64,000 bases of DNA from Carnobacterium jeotgali MS3 (GCF_000745125.1 NZ_JQNF01000010.1:186001-250000); one strand, 5' to 3'; positions 1-9,230 are shown, counted from the stretch's first letter. Notes: a model not told the origin generated them from the sequence alone. Numbers and translations: made by a program.

Positions 1-248
1 TTATAAAAGCCACTTCCTAAAATACGAGAACCTTCGGGAATATATTTGGCATATTTCTTAACATTAAAATGGTTTTGCCAAAATTGTCCTTCAGCTTCCC
101 ATTTCCTAGTTCGATACAGTAAGGAATTTTTTTGAAAAAAGTGGTCAGGTAAACTCAACGTAAACATAGAAATAGCTAAATGAAAAAAAAGCCAAGCGAC
201 ACTATCAACAACGATGGTCCAGAAAACAGATAATTCTATTAGCTGCAT
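1..248 (-). CDS. crtO: Glycosyl-4,4'-diaponeurosporenoate acyltransferase, partial (N-terminal part)
   Basis: The window holds only the first 82 or so codons; the gene runs off the left edge. The start is the second of two close ATGs: GGAGGG lies 8 bases upstream, and the first ATG is out of frame and stops after four codons. The protein opens with a hydrophobic membrane segment (about residues 6-25). This is followed by LPDHFFQ and a segment around WEAEGQFWQNHF-N-VKK, the pattern of staphylococcal CrtO. CrtO esterifies the glycosylated C30 carotenoid acid with a fatty acid, the last staphyloxanthin step. It is the last visible gene of the crt operon, 15 bases after crtQ. Confidence 0.85.
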   Translation of the reverse strand, partial: MQLIELSVFWTIVVDSVAWLFFHLAISMFTLSLPDHFFQKNSLLYRTRKWEAEGQFWQNHFNVKKYAKYIPEGSRILGSGFY

Positions 249-263
249 TGCATTTTCCCTCCA

Positions 264-1406
264 CTATACTTCTATATTACGCCCTCGCCACTTCACCCGG
301 TGAAAAACTTTTGTTAAAATAAGTGACCAGACAAACAATCCAACAAAAAATAAAAATTGGAACGGATAGAAGACAAGCGCATAAAACTTAAAGTTCCCTA
401 CTCGTCTGGCCAACCAATAAAACTGCGTTAGGTACAAGATACACAAAAGGCTAGTTGCTACTAACAGGCTATAGTGGGTTGTACTCAACGCGCCAATTAA
501 TGCAATCATAGAGAAAAAGCTTCCGCTAATCCAGCTTGATATCATTAACGTGACTATTGGATGAGTAGATTGTGCCGCAGTCCCGAAGCTCTTTGTCCAT
601 CCTTCTACCAATGTTTTCATTCCTTCTGGATACATTTGGAAAGAAATGGTTTCTTTTCCGCTGTAACAACGAACTGGGAAGTCCTTCTTGGCGAATAACT
701 CTCCTAAAGCTAAATCATCCATGATTGCCCCTTGTATTTCTTTGTGACCGCCCACACTAAAATACTCTTCACTTGTACACAAAATACAGGGACCAAAAGA
801 TCCAGCTGTTTTAAGTTTATCACCTATAGGTGTAAAAGTATTCATTCCAGCCATTAAAATAATATTAAAAACGGCTGACATATTTTCGTATAAATGGGTT
901 ATTTTATGATAAGGCTGAAAAGATAGAATGCCATCTCCACCAACCGTTTGATACGTATTTAGTAAATGTTGTAAGCTAAATTGATTTTCAAAGCACGTAT
1001 CTGCATCTAAAAAGAGTAACCAATCTCCATTGGCCTTTTGGGCTCCACGCCAACAAGCAGCGGATTTCCCAATATCTTCCTCAGAACTCGCTCTCTGGAT
1101 TACTTTAGCGCCATAACCTTTAGCAATCGCAACCGTTTGATCTTTTGAATCATCATCGACTACTATTATTTCTATGTTATAGACGGATTGTTCTTTTAAT
1201 GACTTTAGCAATTTGGGCAAACGATTTTCTTCATTTCTAGCAGGAATAATAATGGATACCGTTTTTCCAAAACTTAGCTGTTGCTCTTTCTTGAGTGCTA
1301 AAGGAACTTTCCAAAGCATAAGGAAACCACTAACGAGAGCTAGGGCTGTCAAAACACAAAAAACGATTACGATACTTTCCACTTCTAAAATAACCAACGC
1401 CTCCAT
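264..1406 (-). CDS. crtQ: 4,4'-diaponeurosporenoate glycosyltransferase
   Basis: A family 2 glycosyltransferase of 380 residues, close to the roughly 375 of staphylococcal CrtQ. It has an N-terminal membrane segment (about 10-30), SIIIPARNEE at 51-60, VVDDDSKD at 82-89, the DAD metal-binding motif in LFLDADTCF near 131-139, EGWTKSFG near 270, and several C-terminal membrane segments. It transfers a sugar to the carotenoid carboxylate at the membrane. The ATG used overlaps the end of aldH by 22 bases. A GGAGG lies just inside the ORF, so the true start could be a few codons downstream at a non-ATG codon; no good ATG alternative exists. Confidence 0.88.
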   Translation of the reverse strand: MEALVILEVESIVIVFCVLTALALVSGFLMLWKVPLALKKEQQLSFGKTVSIIIPARNEENRLPKLLKSLKEQSVYNIEIIVVDDDSKDQTVAIAKGYGAKVIQRASSEEDIGKSAACWRGAQKANGDWLLFLDADTCFENQFSLQHLLNTYQTVGGDGILSFQPYHKITHLYENMSAVFNIILMAGMNTFTPIGDKLKTAGSFGPCILCTSEEYFSVGGHKEIQGAIMDDLALGELFAKKDFPVRCYSGKETISFQMYPEGMKTLVEGWTKSFGTAAQSTHPIVTLMISSWISGSFFSMIALIGALSTTHYSLLVATSLLCILYLTQFYWLARRVGNFKFYALVFYPFQFLFFVGLFVWSLILTKVFHRVKWRGRNIEV

Positions 1407-2797
1407 TTACGAAGCAAATTCAAATCATTTGTTTGATATGGTGGGTATTGTTTTTGGCTATTGAAAGGCAAAATATTTTCATAATCCATCTTCAAATAAC
1501 TAAAAGTAGCTAGACTAGCCATTCCATGATAGCGCCCAAAACCACTTGCTCCGACTCCACCAAAAGGACTATGTGAGCTGACAGCATGTAAAATTACTTG
1601 ATTTAAACTGAACGCTCCTGAACGCAATTCTCTTTTCAAAAATTGACTAGTTTCTTTATCTTTACTGAACACATATACAGCTAACGGATCAGGATAATCT
1701 TTCAATTGATGAACTAAGGTTGTTAAATCGGTATAAGGAATAATTGGCAAAATTGGACCGAATATTTCTTCTTGTAAAATCGAACTATCCATTGGAATAT
1801 CGGTTAATAGTGTTGGTTCAATAAATCGATTAGCAGTATCTACATGCCCACCATAATAGATTTTTCCTTGTTCCAAATAATTCTTTAATTTTTCAACTTG
1901 TTTATCATGAACAATCCGGCCGAAATTCGAATGGTGAATCGGTTGAGTTCCATAGAATGTTTTGATTTGATCAGTCGCTAGTTGGAGAAATTTAGTGTAA
2001 ACAGACTCATGGATATAAACCGTGTCAGGAGCGATACAAGTTTGTCCTGCATTTAAAAATTTACCCCAAATGATACGTTGAACAACTGTCGGAGTTAGAT
2101 TTGTTTCGTCAACGATACAAGGATTTTTTCCACCTAATTCCAGCACAATTGGAATCTGTCTTGCAGCTGCAGCTTTATGAACAATTGACCCCACCTTTTT
2201 ACTTCCAGTAAAAAAAATGAAATCCCATGGCAACTCTAATAACTCACTAGCCACTGAAGCATCTCCAGTAACAACCACTAAATTATCCGGTGAAAAATAC
2301 TGTTCAACTAATCGTGCAATTAAATTGGCTGTTGCAGGTGCATATTCTGAAGGTTTAATGAAGCAACTATTTCCAGCTGCCATTGCCCCAATTGCAGGAA
2401 GAAGTGCTAAATGTAAAGGATAATTCCAAGGACTAATAATCAGTACCGATCCATAAGGATGATGTTGGATACTTGTTTTGCTAATTGAACTCAATCTAAT
2501 GTGATGCTTCTTTTTAGTTCTTTGCCATTGATTGAGTTTACGTTTCAAAAAGTCGATTTCTTGAAGCAATACTGCAATTTCAGAAGCATAAGCTTCCTCA
2601 GGTGATTTGCCCAAATCTTCATAAAGCGCATTCAACAATTCCGTTTGATTCTCTTCTAACATTAACTGAAAAGTAAACAATTGTTGTTTGCGGTAGTTGA
2701 TATCTGAAAGACTTGTTTCAACCACTCTTCTTTTCTGCTGCTGTTGAATAATCGTCCACTTTAACTTTTGTTTGTAAATTCTTATTGATTCAGTCAT
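1385..2797 (-). CDS. aldH: Carotenoid aldehyde dehydrogenase (4,4'-diaponeurosporenal dehydrogenase)
   Basis: A class 3-like NAD(P)-dependent aldehyde dehydrogenase of 470 residues. Visible motifs: PWNYP near 123, the general-base Glu in LELGGKNP near 220, the nucleophile Cys in GQTCIAPD near 254, and the C-terminal SPFGGVGASG(F)GRYHG. Within a crt operon it should oxidise the terminal C30 aldehyde made by CrtP to the acid used by CrtQ (also named crtNc). The start is the ATG in an ATGACTGA overlap with the crtP stop; a longer frame would run 53 bases into crtP and is unlikely. Function in the pathway is inferred from context; enzyme family is certain. Confidence 0.87.
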   Translation of the reverse strand: MTESIRIYKQKLKWTIIQQQQKRRVVETSLSDINYRKQQLFTFQLMLEENQTELLNALYEDLGKSPEEAYASEIAVLLQEIDFLKRKLNQWQRTKKKHHIRLSSISKTSIQHHPYGSVLIISPWNYPLHLALLPAIGAMAAGNSCFIKPSEYAPATANLIARLVEQYFSPDNLVVVTGDASVASELLELPWDFIFFTGSKKVGSIVHKAAAARQIPIVLELGGKNPCIVDETNLTPTVVQRIIWGKFLNAGQTCIAPDTVYIHESVYTKFLQLATDQIKTFYGTQPIHHSNFGRIVHDKQVEKLKNYLEQGKIYYGGHVDTANRFIEPTLLTDIPMDSSILQEEIFGPILPIIPYTDLTTLVHQLKDYPDPLAVYVFSKDKETSQFLKRELRSGAFSLNQVILHAVSSHSPFGGVGASGFGRYHGMASLATFSYLKMDYENILPFNSQKQYPPYQTNDLNLLRKWRRWLF

Positions 2798-4292
2798 TTT
2801 CTTGGTCTCTTTGCACGATTTTATCTCTAACTTGTTGACCACTCATAGTAACCATAGGCATACCTCCACCTGGATTTACAGTGCCTCCAACAAAATAAAG
2901 ATTGTCATACTTTTCACTGTGTTTACTATGTTTAAATCCATGATTTTTTTTGCGGTTAGATACGGTGCCATAAATTGATCCTTTGTGCGATCCATAGGTT
3001 TTTTCAATGTCATCCGGTGTCCACATATCCTCCGTCACAATGTGTTGTCGCAAATCTGTTAAACCCATCTTCTCTAATTTGATCAAGACTCGTTCACGCA
3101 ATTGCAAGTAGTCTTCTTGAGTGAAGGGTTTGTCTTGAATATAAGGAATATGAGGCAATATTTTGATATTTTCATGTCCTGGTTTAGATTGAGTTGGGTC
3201 AGTTTTATTCACATTTACTAAATAAATAGTAGGATCTTCCGGTAGTTCGTGCTTATTGAATACTGTATCAAAATGGTGAGCTGGATCAGCTGAGAAAAAG
3301 AAATTATGGTGCGCAAGCTGAGGATATTCTTTACTTACACCTAAATGCAACACTAAGCCAGAGCTTGAAGGCTCAAATTTCTTTTCTAATTTATCAATAA
3401 AATCCGTATCTTCATTCAATAATTTTTTATAAACTGGAATAACTTCCATATTTGAAACATAATAATCAGCCTTTTTTAACGAACCATCTGCAAATTGGAC
3501 GCCTTGAATTTGATTTTGGTTATCTTTAAGTAATGAAGTAACGGCTTTACCGGTGTGAAATTCCACGCCCAATTCGCCAGCTAATTTAACCAGCCCGTCT
3601 GCAATTTTATGCATCCCACCTGGTACATACCAAACACCTTGAGCATGTTGCATATAAATCATCATATTTAAGACTGCTGGAGCATCATAGGGGGACGAAC
3701 CGACGTATTTTATAAAATAAGCCAGCATGTCTCTGACTTTTTGATTACTGATTCTTTTTTCAATAGCATCATACATGGATGAAAAATAATCAAAATCTTT
3801 CATCGCCCCTATTAACCCATGCACACGAAAAATTTCTCCTGTTTTGTCTAATCCCTTTTCAAAATAGCCTTTTTCAGTCGCATCGTATAATTTTTTAGCG
3901 TAAGACAAGAACTCTTTGTACTCATTCAGATCCTTTTCACTTAACTCTTTATTTTCACGAGACATTTTCTCTAAATCACCATACAAATCAATAACTGAAC
4001 CATCTGGAAAGAATGATCTCCATTGTTGATCTAATTGAATGATAGAAAGATAATCATCCATCTTACGTCCACTGTCTGTAAATAATTTTTCAAATACGTG
4101 AGGCATTGTTAGGATTGATGGACCTAGATCAAAACCAAAACCGTCTTGTTCTAAACGATTTAACTTGCCTCCAAGATGATCATTTTGTTCAAAAAGCGAT
4201 ACATTATACCCACTCTGGGCCAGTGAAATAGCTGCCGAAATTCCGCCTAATCCTCCGCCAATAACAATGACTGATTTTTTTTGAGATGACAT
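2790..4292 (-). CDS. crtP: 4,4'-diaponeurosporene oxygenase (CrtP/CrtNb)
   Basis: An FAD-dependent carotenoid oxygenase of 500 residues. The Rossmann motif VIVIGGGLGGISAA lies near residues 8-21, with LGGKLNRLEQ-GF-FDLGPSI after it and the C-terminal VGGTVNPGGGMPMV flavin motif of the CrtI/CrtN superfamily. It is a diverged paralogue of crtN in the same operon. In the staphyloxanthin pathway this enzyme oxidises a terminal methyl group of diaponeurosporene to the aldehyde. The start is set by GAGGAG seven to eight bases before ATG; an upstream in-frame ATG lacks a ribosome binding site. Confidence 0.87.
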   Translation of the reverse strand: MSSQKKSVIVIGGGLGGISAAISLAQSGYNVSLFEQNDHLGGKLNRLEQDGFGFDLGPSILTMPHVFEKLFTDSGRKMDDYLSIIQLDQQWRSFFPDGSVIDLYGDLEKMSRENKELSEKDLNEYKEFLSYAKKLYDATEKGYFEKGLDKTGEIFRVHGLIGAMKDFDYFSSMYDAIEKRISNQKVRDMLAYFIKYVGSSPYDAPAVLNMMIYMQHAQGVWYVPGGMHKIADGLVKLAGELGVEFHTGKAVTSLLKDNQNQIQGVQFADGSLKKADYYVSNMEVIPVYKKLLNEDTDFIDKLEKKFEPSSSGLVLHLGVSKEYPQLAHHNFFFSADPAHHFDTVFNKHELPEDPTIYLVNVNKTDPTQSKPGHENIKILPHIPYIQDKPFTQEDYLQLRERVLIKLEKMGLTDLRQHIVTEDMWTPDDIEKTYGSHKGSIYGTVSNRKKNHGFKHSKHSEKYDNLYFVGGTVNPGGGMPMVTMSGQQVRDKIVQRDQEND

Positions 4293-4373
4293 ATTCAAAC
4301 ACTCCTCATGTACTTTATTGTATAAGAAAAGCCCCAGACTCAAACATCGTGCTCATTCGTCAAGGACAATTTC

Positions 4374-5234
4374 TTATTTTATTGCTTGGTAAATACGCTG
4401 CATCTCCATTTTAGAAACATAATTACGTTTTGTAAAACAATCGTACTTATTTTTTCGCACCGCATTTAGCAGACCTCTATAAATATTAGCTGATAATTCA
4501 ACCGGAAAACGACTATCTTCATCAAAGTAGCGATAATCCGATTGAATATTATCATAAAGTTCTTCAGCGCGTTGAGCCAATCTTTCCCAAATACGAATAA
4601 ATTTATCATTCACTTTTTTTTCCTTCAACTCTTGAATAGAATAGTTTTCCTTTTCTAATTCTGAAATAGGAATATACACACGTCCAATATTTTGAAAATC
4701 TTCCCCTATATCTCTCAATATATTAGTCAATTGCATGGCTAACCCTAGATTTACAGCTGTTTGCGTAAGATCTTTATCCGTTTCAGAAGCTAGTACAGGC
4801 AACAACATAAGCCCCACTGAGCCAGCGACATAAAAACAATACTTTTCTAAGTCTGACATCGTTTCAGGCATACTAAATTGAATATCCATTTTTTGACCCG
4901 TTAATTGATAATAAAACGGTTGAATATCCATATCATATCGTTCAAACACATCAGTTAACGCTCTCCAAGCTGGATGATCAATTGGCTGTCCCTTTTCAAA
5001 TAGAGCCAATTCTTTTTCAAGCGTCTCCACTGCTGCTAACTGTTCTTGTGCTGTTTCTGCTAAATCTACCTCATCATCGGCTCGCCTACAAAAGGCGTAA
5101 ATCGCAAATATGGCTTGTGCCTTAGCTTTAGGCAAACGTGAGAAAGCATAATAAAAACTCTTGGAGTGCTGTTTAATAATATTTTCACAGTACTGGTAAT
5201 CTTGTTTTATGGTTTCTTGTTTGTTTAATTCCAT
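4374..5234 (-). CDS. crtM: Dehydrosqualene (4,4'-diapophytoene) synthase
   Basis: A squalene/phytoene synthase family enzyme of 286 residues, the usual length. Both aspartate-rich substrate and Mg2+ motifs are intact: RRADDEVD (Asp53, 54, 57) and NILRDIGED (Asp175, 179), followed by GRVYIP. It condenses two farnesyl diphosphates head to head to dehydrosqualene, the C30 precursor. GGAGG stands 8 bases before the ATG. It is the second crt gene, 44 bases after crtN. C30 rather than C40 specificity is inferred from the crtN/crtP/crtQ/crtO context. Confidence 0.93.
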   Translation of the reverse strand: MELNKQETIKQDYQYCENIIKQHSKSFYYAFSRLPKAKAQAIFAIYAFCRRADDEVDLAETAQEQLAAVETLEKELALFEKGQPIDHPAWRALTDVFERYDMDIQPFYYQLTGQKMDIQFSMPETMSDLEKYCFYVAGSVGLMLLPVLASETDKDLTQTAVNLGLAMQLTNILRDIGEDFQNIGRVYIPISELEKENYSIQELKEKKVNDKFIRIWERLAQRAEELYDNIQSDYRYFDEDSRFPVELSANIYRGLLNAVRKNKYDCFTKRNYVSKMEMQRIYQAIK

Positions 5235-5278
5235 ATTCCGCCCCTCCTAGCTTTTATTCATCTACTTTCTTCAACCCA

Positions 5279-6790
5279 TTAGTATTTAACGCCACGGTCA
5301 TCTAGCAACAATTCTCCTACAGCTATCTTAGCAGACAACAAGACAATTGGGACACCTGCACCTGGATGGGTACTGCTTCCGGCAAAATAAAGATTTTCAC
5401 AATTTTTTGCTTTTGCTTGTGGTCTAAAATGATTGCTTTGTAACAAATTAGGTCTCAATCCAAAACATGCTCCATTATAGGCATTGAATTTTTCTTCAAA
5501 ATCTAATGGTGTCATATACGTTTCCGATACAATCTCATTTTCAACATTTTCAAAACCTTTTAGGGTTTTAAGCGAGTCCAATACTTGTGAACGGTAATAC
5601 TGAATCGTTTCTTCATTCCATTCGTAATCTGCTGTCGAAAGATCTGAAACGGGAACTAACAGATACAATCCATCTTTGCCTTCTGGTGCCATAGATTGAT
5701 CCATTTTTGAAGCCATATATAAATAGTAAGAGGGTTTATCTAATAATTTTCCATCAAAAATATCCTCAAGATTTTTATCTAGATCTTCTGTAAATACAAA
5801 GTTATGCAATTGATCAACCTGATCATATTTACGATCCATCCCTAGGTACAAGATAAAACAAGAACAAGAATACTTCATACTATCAATTTTTTTGTCCGTA
5901 TATTTGCCTTTTGCAGCTTTGTCTTGCACTAAATTCTTGATAGCATAAGGAAAATCAGCGTTACATAAAACAAAATCCGTTAGTACTTCTTTGTCTTTCA
6001 GTTTGATCCCATAAGCTTTTTTATCTTGAATCAAAATACTTTCTACTGGACTATTATAGTTTACTTTTCCACCTAATTCTAAAAATAAACGTTCCATTGA
6101 CTTAGCCATTGTATACATGCCGCCTTTAATGAACCAAACACCGTAAAGGAATTCAATCATTGGAATGATCGAATAAAGAGAAGGTCCATTATTAGGTGAA
6201 ACACCTATATAAAGGGTTTGAAAGCTTAACATTTGCTGCATTCGTTTGTCTTTTACGAATTTACCGATAGAATGACTAGCCGTATCAAATGTTTTCAACT
6301 TCAGCGCTTGCTTAATCATAAAGGGGTTATAAAAATCTAACGCACTTCTGAAAGGTCGTTGTAAAAAGTGATTTTTCGCCACGATAAAACGCCCATAAAT
6401 ATCTTGCAAATAACTTAAAAATCCTTCTGCATCTTCATCGCTAAGATTTTCTAGTGAAGCTATCAATTTAACAAGATCTGAAGATACATCATATCGATCT
6501 TTTTCCTCTGGCCCAAAGAACGCTGAATACATAGGATCGAGTCTGGTCATAGGAATATAATCATCTGGATTTCTTCCTGCCAATTCGAAAACTTCTTTAT
6601 AAATCTCAGGCATCATTACTAAGCTTGGGCCTAAATCAAATGTATATCCGTCTTTTTCAATCCGATTCATTTTTCCGCCTGGAATGGCTTCTTTTTCAAA
6701 TATCTCTACTTCATATCCTTCATGTTGCAACCGGATAGCACTGGCTAAACCGGCTACACCAGCCCCAATAACCGCTATTTTTTTACTCAA
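5279..6790 (-). CDS. crtN: Dehydrosqualene desaturase (4,4'-diapophytoene desaturase)
   Basis: An FAD-dependent desaturase of 503 residues. IAVIGAGVAGLASA at the N terminus is the dinucleotide-binding fold; GGKMNRIEKDGYTFDLGPS follows, and the C-terminal FAGSSTHPGAGVPIVLLS motif is typical of CrtI/CrtN. It introduces the double bonds that turn dehydrosqualene into yellow diaponeurosporene. The start codon is TTG, supported by AGGGGG 8-9 bases upstream; no nearby ATG fits. It is the first biosynthetic gene of the cluster, 56 bases after the MarR gene with no clear promoter between, so co-transcription is likely. Confidence 0.92.
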   Translation of the reverse strand: MSKKIAVIGAGVAGLASAIRLQHEGYEVEIFEKEAIPGGKMNRIEKDGYTFDLGPSLVMMPEIYKEVFELAGRNPDDYIPMTRLDPMYSAFFGPEEKDRYDVSSDLVKLIASLENLSDEDAEGFLSYLQDIYGRFIVAKNHFLQRPFRSALDFYNPFMIKQALKLKTFDTASHSIGKFVKDKRMQQMLSFQTLYIGVSPNNGPSLYSIIPMIEFLYGVWFIKGGMYTMAKSMERLFLELGGKVNYNSPVESILIQDKKAYGIKLKDKEVLTDFVLCNADFPYAIKNLVQDKAAKGKYTDKKIDSMKYSCSCFILYLGMDRKYDQVDQLHNFVFTEDLDKNLEDIFDGKLLDKPSYYLYMASKMDQSMAPEGKDGLYLLVPVSDLSTADYEWNEETIQYYRSQVLDSLKTLKGFENVENEIVSETYMTPLDFEEKFNAYNGACFGLRPNLLQSNHFRPQAKAKNCENLYFAGSSTHPGAGVPIVLLSAKIAVGELLLDDRGVKY

Positions 6791-6846
6791 AAAGTCTTCC
6801 CCCTAATTTATATTTGTATGGTTCCTATTTTTAGCCTGAGTTCAAC

Positions 6847-7302
6847 TTAATTATTTTTCTCTTCTAACCATTCAAATTCATGGTTTAAAGACTTCAAACC
6901 TTTTACAAAAGCATCATTGCTTATATCTTCCATGTTACACTGAATAATTTCATTCAAAATAGCTTTTGATATAGCTTTTTTAGATTGCTGACTTTTCTCA
7001 GTTAACGTCACTACTACTGCTCGCTTGTCCGTATCTGATATTACTTTTTCAATCCATCCTTGAGTTTTCAACCGATTTAAGATTGGATTCATTGTTCCTA
7101 TACTCATACCTATACGATCGCTTATGTTTTTTATAAAGACATGATCTTCATCCCATAGCGCTAACAAAACAAGATACTGAGGAAAAGTTAAACCGAATGG
7201 CTTCAAGGCTCTTCCATACATTCTTGAAAATCCGTTGGAAGCTTTGTATACTTCAAAGCACAGTTGGTCTTCTAAAGATCGAACGAATATTGATTCATCC
7301 AT
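6847..7302 (-). CDS. MarR family regulator, OhrR-like with conserved N-terminal cysteine
   Basis: A winged-helix MarR protein of 151 residues. The N terminus reads LEDQLCFEVY; in OhrR-type sensors the cysteine of this block reacts with organic hydroperoxides and releases DNA. The DNA-binding segment includes SIGTMNPILNRLKTQGWIEK and the wing DTDKRAVVVTLTE. The ATG chosen has AAGGGG 8 bases upstream; an in-frame ATG six codons earlier overlaps that site. Its place between an HrtAB-like exporter and crtN suggests it controls the whole operon. The protein is only moderately like the window's true OhrR (near 51.6-52.1 kb), so the inducing signal could differ. Confidence 0.85.
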   Translation of the reverse strand: MDESIFVRSLEDQLCFEVYKASNGFSRMYGRALKPFGLTFPQYLVLLALWDEDHVFIKNISDRIGMSIGTMNPILNRLKTQGWIEKVISDTDKRAVVVTLTEKSQQSKKAISKAILNEIIQCNMEDISNDAFVKGLKSLNHEFEWLEEKNN

Positions 7303-7352
7303 TATTTTTTCCCCTTCCATCTAGTCCATTCATTTCAATTGTAATACTCACG

Positions 7353-8030
7353 TTAATTAGTTTCTCTCAACGTTAAAACGCCGTCTTTCATCACGTAAAC
7401 TTTGTCACAATGGCTAATCAAACGCTCATCATGAGTAACCATTATGGTTGCTTTCTTTTTAATTTTCGTTTCACGTGCTAATATCTCAACTACTTCAAAG
7501 GCTTTTTCAGAATCTAAACTAGCAGTCGGTTCATCTGCTAAAATAACAGAAGGCTCATGATACAAAGCACGCGCAATCGCAACACGTTGACGTTCTCCGC
7601 CAGACAAATCACTTGGGTATTTATCTCTCAAATCATAAATTCCTAATTCTTCTAACAGTTCTTTTTGTTTTTCTTTCTTCACTTTTGATTTTTCAACTTT
7701 ATTGACTAAGTTTAGTTGATCTTTCACAGTCAAAAATGGAACTAAGTTTGACGCTTGCAAAATAAAACCGATTTCTTTGAATCTTAAAGCTGCACGTTCT
7801 TTTTCACTCACATCACTAAATGGTTTTTCGTTAATTTCTACTGTTCCATTTGAAGGCTTTTGTAATCCTCCAATAATTGTCAATAAGGTACTTTTACCAG
7901 ATCCACTGGGACCTATAATAGCAACGAACTCGCCTTCTTCTACAGAAAAAGTGGTGTTTTTTAATGCTTCTATTCGTTTGTGTCCTTCACCAAAAGAACG
8001 GCTTACGTTATCCAATTCTATTAATTTCAT
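7353..8030 (-). CDS. ABC transporter ATP-binding protein (HrtA/LolD-MacB type)
   Basis: An ATPase of 225 residues with Walker A GPSGSGKST, Q-loop region ILQASNLVPFL, signature LSGGERQR, Walker B VILADEPTASLD and switch His in VTHDE. The type pairs with FtsX/MacB-fold permeases. It lies 15 bases after the permease gene and 32 bases before the marR gene, so the three are probably one transcript. HrtA of the haem-exporting HrtBA system belongs to this family; other relatives export peptides or lipids, so the substrate is not certain. Confidence 0.85.
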   Translation of the reverse strand: MKLIELDNVSRSFGEGHKRIEALKNTTFSVEEGEFVAIIGPSGSGKSTLLTIIGGLQKPSNGTVEINEKPFSDVSEKERAALRFKEIGFILQASNLVPFLTVKDQLNLVNKVEKSKVKKEKQKELLEELGIYDLRDKYPSDLSGGERQRVAIARALYHEPSVILADEPTASLDSEKAFEVVEILARETKIKKKATIMVTHDERLISHCDKVYVMKDGVLTLRETN

Positions 8031-8045
8031 TTTTGTTTTCCTCCT

Positions 8046-9137
8046 TTATCCAATTGCTGTTAATGGGTCGATTTTAACGACTGTCCGTACTGAGAATAAT
8101 GCTCCTAAAACAGCTATAACAATAAGCAATGCTGTTATTCCTGCAATAAATAGCCAATTTGTGCTATATGGAACTGCTGCTGGCAGAACAAATGACGTGA
8201 TAACCGTTAAAGTCAAGCCTATTCCCACACCAATAGTAGATAATAAGAATGTTTGTGCAACTACAGATTTAGCGATATAGCCTGAAGAGATTCCTTGTGC
8301 TTTCATTACTCCAAACATACTTGTTTTTTGTAAAGTCAATACATAGATAAATATTCCAATAACGACTGCGGCGATTACGATTAAGAAACCAATCATTAAA
8401 CCGAATGTTAAGACTTGAGCGCTGTATCCAGGTATTTTAAAGATGTAATCCCCAATAGAATACGCAACTAAATCGTCAGCATCTGCAACAACTTTTTTAA
8501 AAGAATCTGAAGAGTCACGAACAACTACTGCACTGATTCGACCATTTTCTGAATCATCACTTGCTTCAAAGCGTACTTCTTGGTATGAGTCAATCGTAGT
8601 GTACAATACCGGTGCCACATTAAACTTAGCATTTTCAGTAAATCCAACTACTTTTACTTCTTTATCGCTTCCAGCAAGTTGAACCTCATCTCCCAATTCA
8701 ATGCCATCTTCTTTATTTAAACTGATGTCAGCAACCACTTCATCATCAGTTTCAAATGCTCGTCCATCTATGACTTCGGGCATAATAAATTCATCTGGAT
8801 CAATACCAAAAAATGTTGCATTTATTTTTGAAGATTCGCCTGTCTCGCCAACTTTTCTAATAACACTAGGCGCTAAACCAAGTAACGCAGTTTCATCTGC
8901 TTTTACTTCTTTTGCTTGTTCAAATGTCAACATAGACATATTGATATTGGTATTTGATTCGTCCGTCAAAACAATCGCATCTGCTTCCCATTTATCCACA
9001 CTTGTTCGATTATCTTGCGCTAAACCATATGCTAACCCTGTTAAAAAATAAACCAAATAGGATACTAATACCATAACCCCAATAATCAATGCAAATCTGG
9101 TTTTTGAATACTTAATTTCTTTCCATGCTAAAAACAT
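8046..9137 (-). CDS. ABC transporter permease, FtsX/HrtB family
   Basis: A permease of 363 residues with the FtsX/MacB layout: membrane segment 1 at about 13-38, a large extracytoplasmic domain (about 40-235), then three C-terminal membrane segments, ending KIDPLTAIG. The N terminus (AWKEI-YSKTRF...GLAYGLAQDN) and the overall single-subunit layout match HrtB-type haem exporters. It is the first gene of the probable exporter-regulator-carotenoid operon, and a promoter with direct repeats lies upstream. The haem assignment is an inference from family resemblance. Confidence 0.8.
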   Translation of the reverse strand: MFLAWKEIKYSKTRFALIIGVMVLVSYLVYFLTGLAYGLAQDNRTSVDKWEADAIVLTDESNTNINMSMLTFEQAKEVKADETALLGLAPSVIRKVGETGESSKINATFFGIDPDEFIMPEVIDGRAFETDDEVVADISLNKEDGIELGDEVQLAGSDKEVKVVGFTENAKFNVAPVLYTTIDSYQEVRFEASDDSENGRISAVVVRDSSDSFKKVVADADDLVAYSIGDYIFKIPGYSAQVLTFGLMIGFLIVIAAVVIGIFIYVLTLQKTSMFGVMKAQGISSGYIAKSVVAQTFLLSTIGVGIGLTLTVITSFVLPAAVPYSTNWLFIAGITALLIVIAVLGALFSVRTVVKIDPLTAIG

Positions 9138-9230
9138 ATTATATCCCCCTCTTAACTACCTGCTTCTTTTTAGACCAATGAATTCTGTTGTATTTTGACT
9201 GTATGTAACCCATTGCATCATACACGATAT

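Noticed and set aside
8701-9051. A 116-codon plus-strand frame inside the HrtB-like permease gene, one of many such antisense frames
   Set aside because: No ribosome binding site, low-complexity Ser/Ala-rich translation, and the opposite strand encodes a clear membrane protein.
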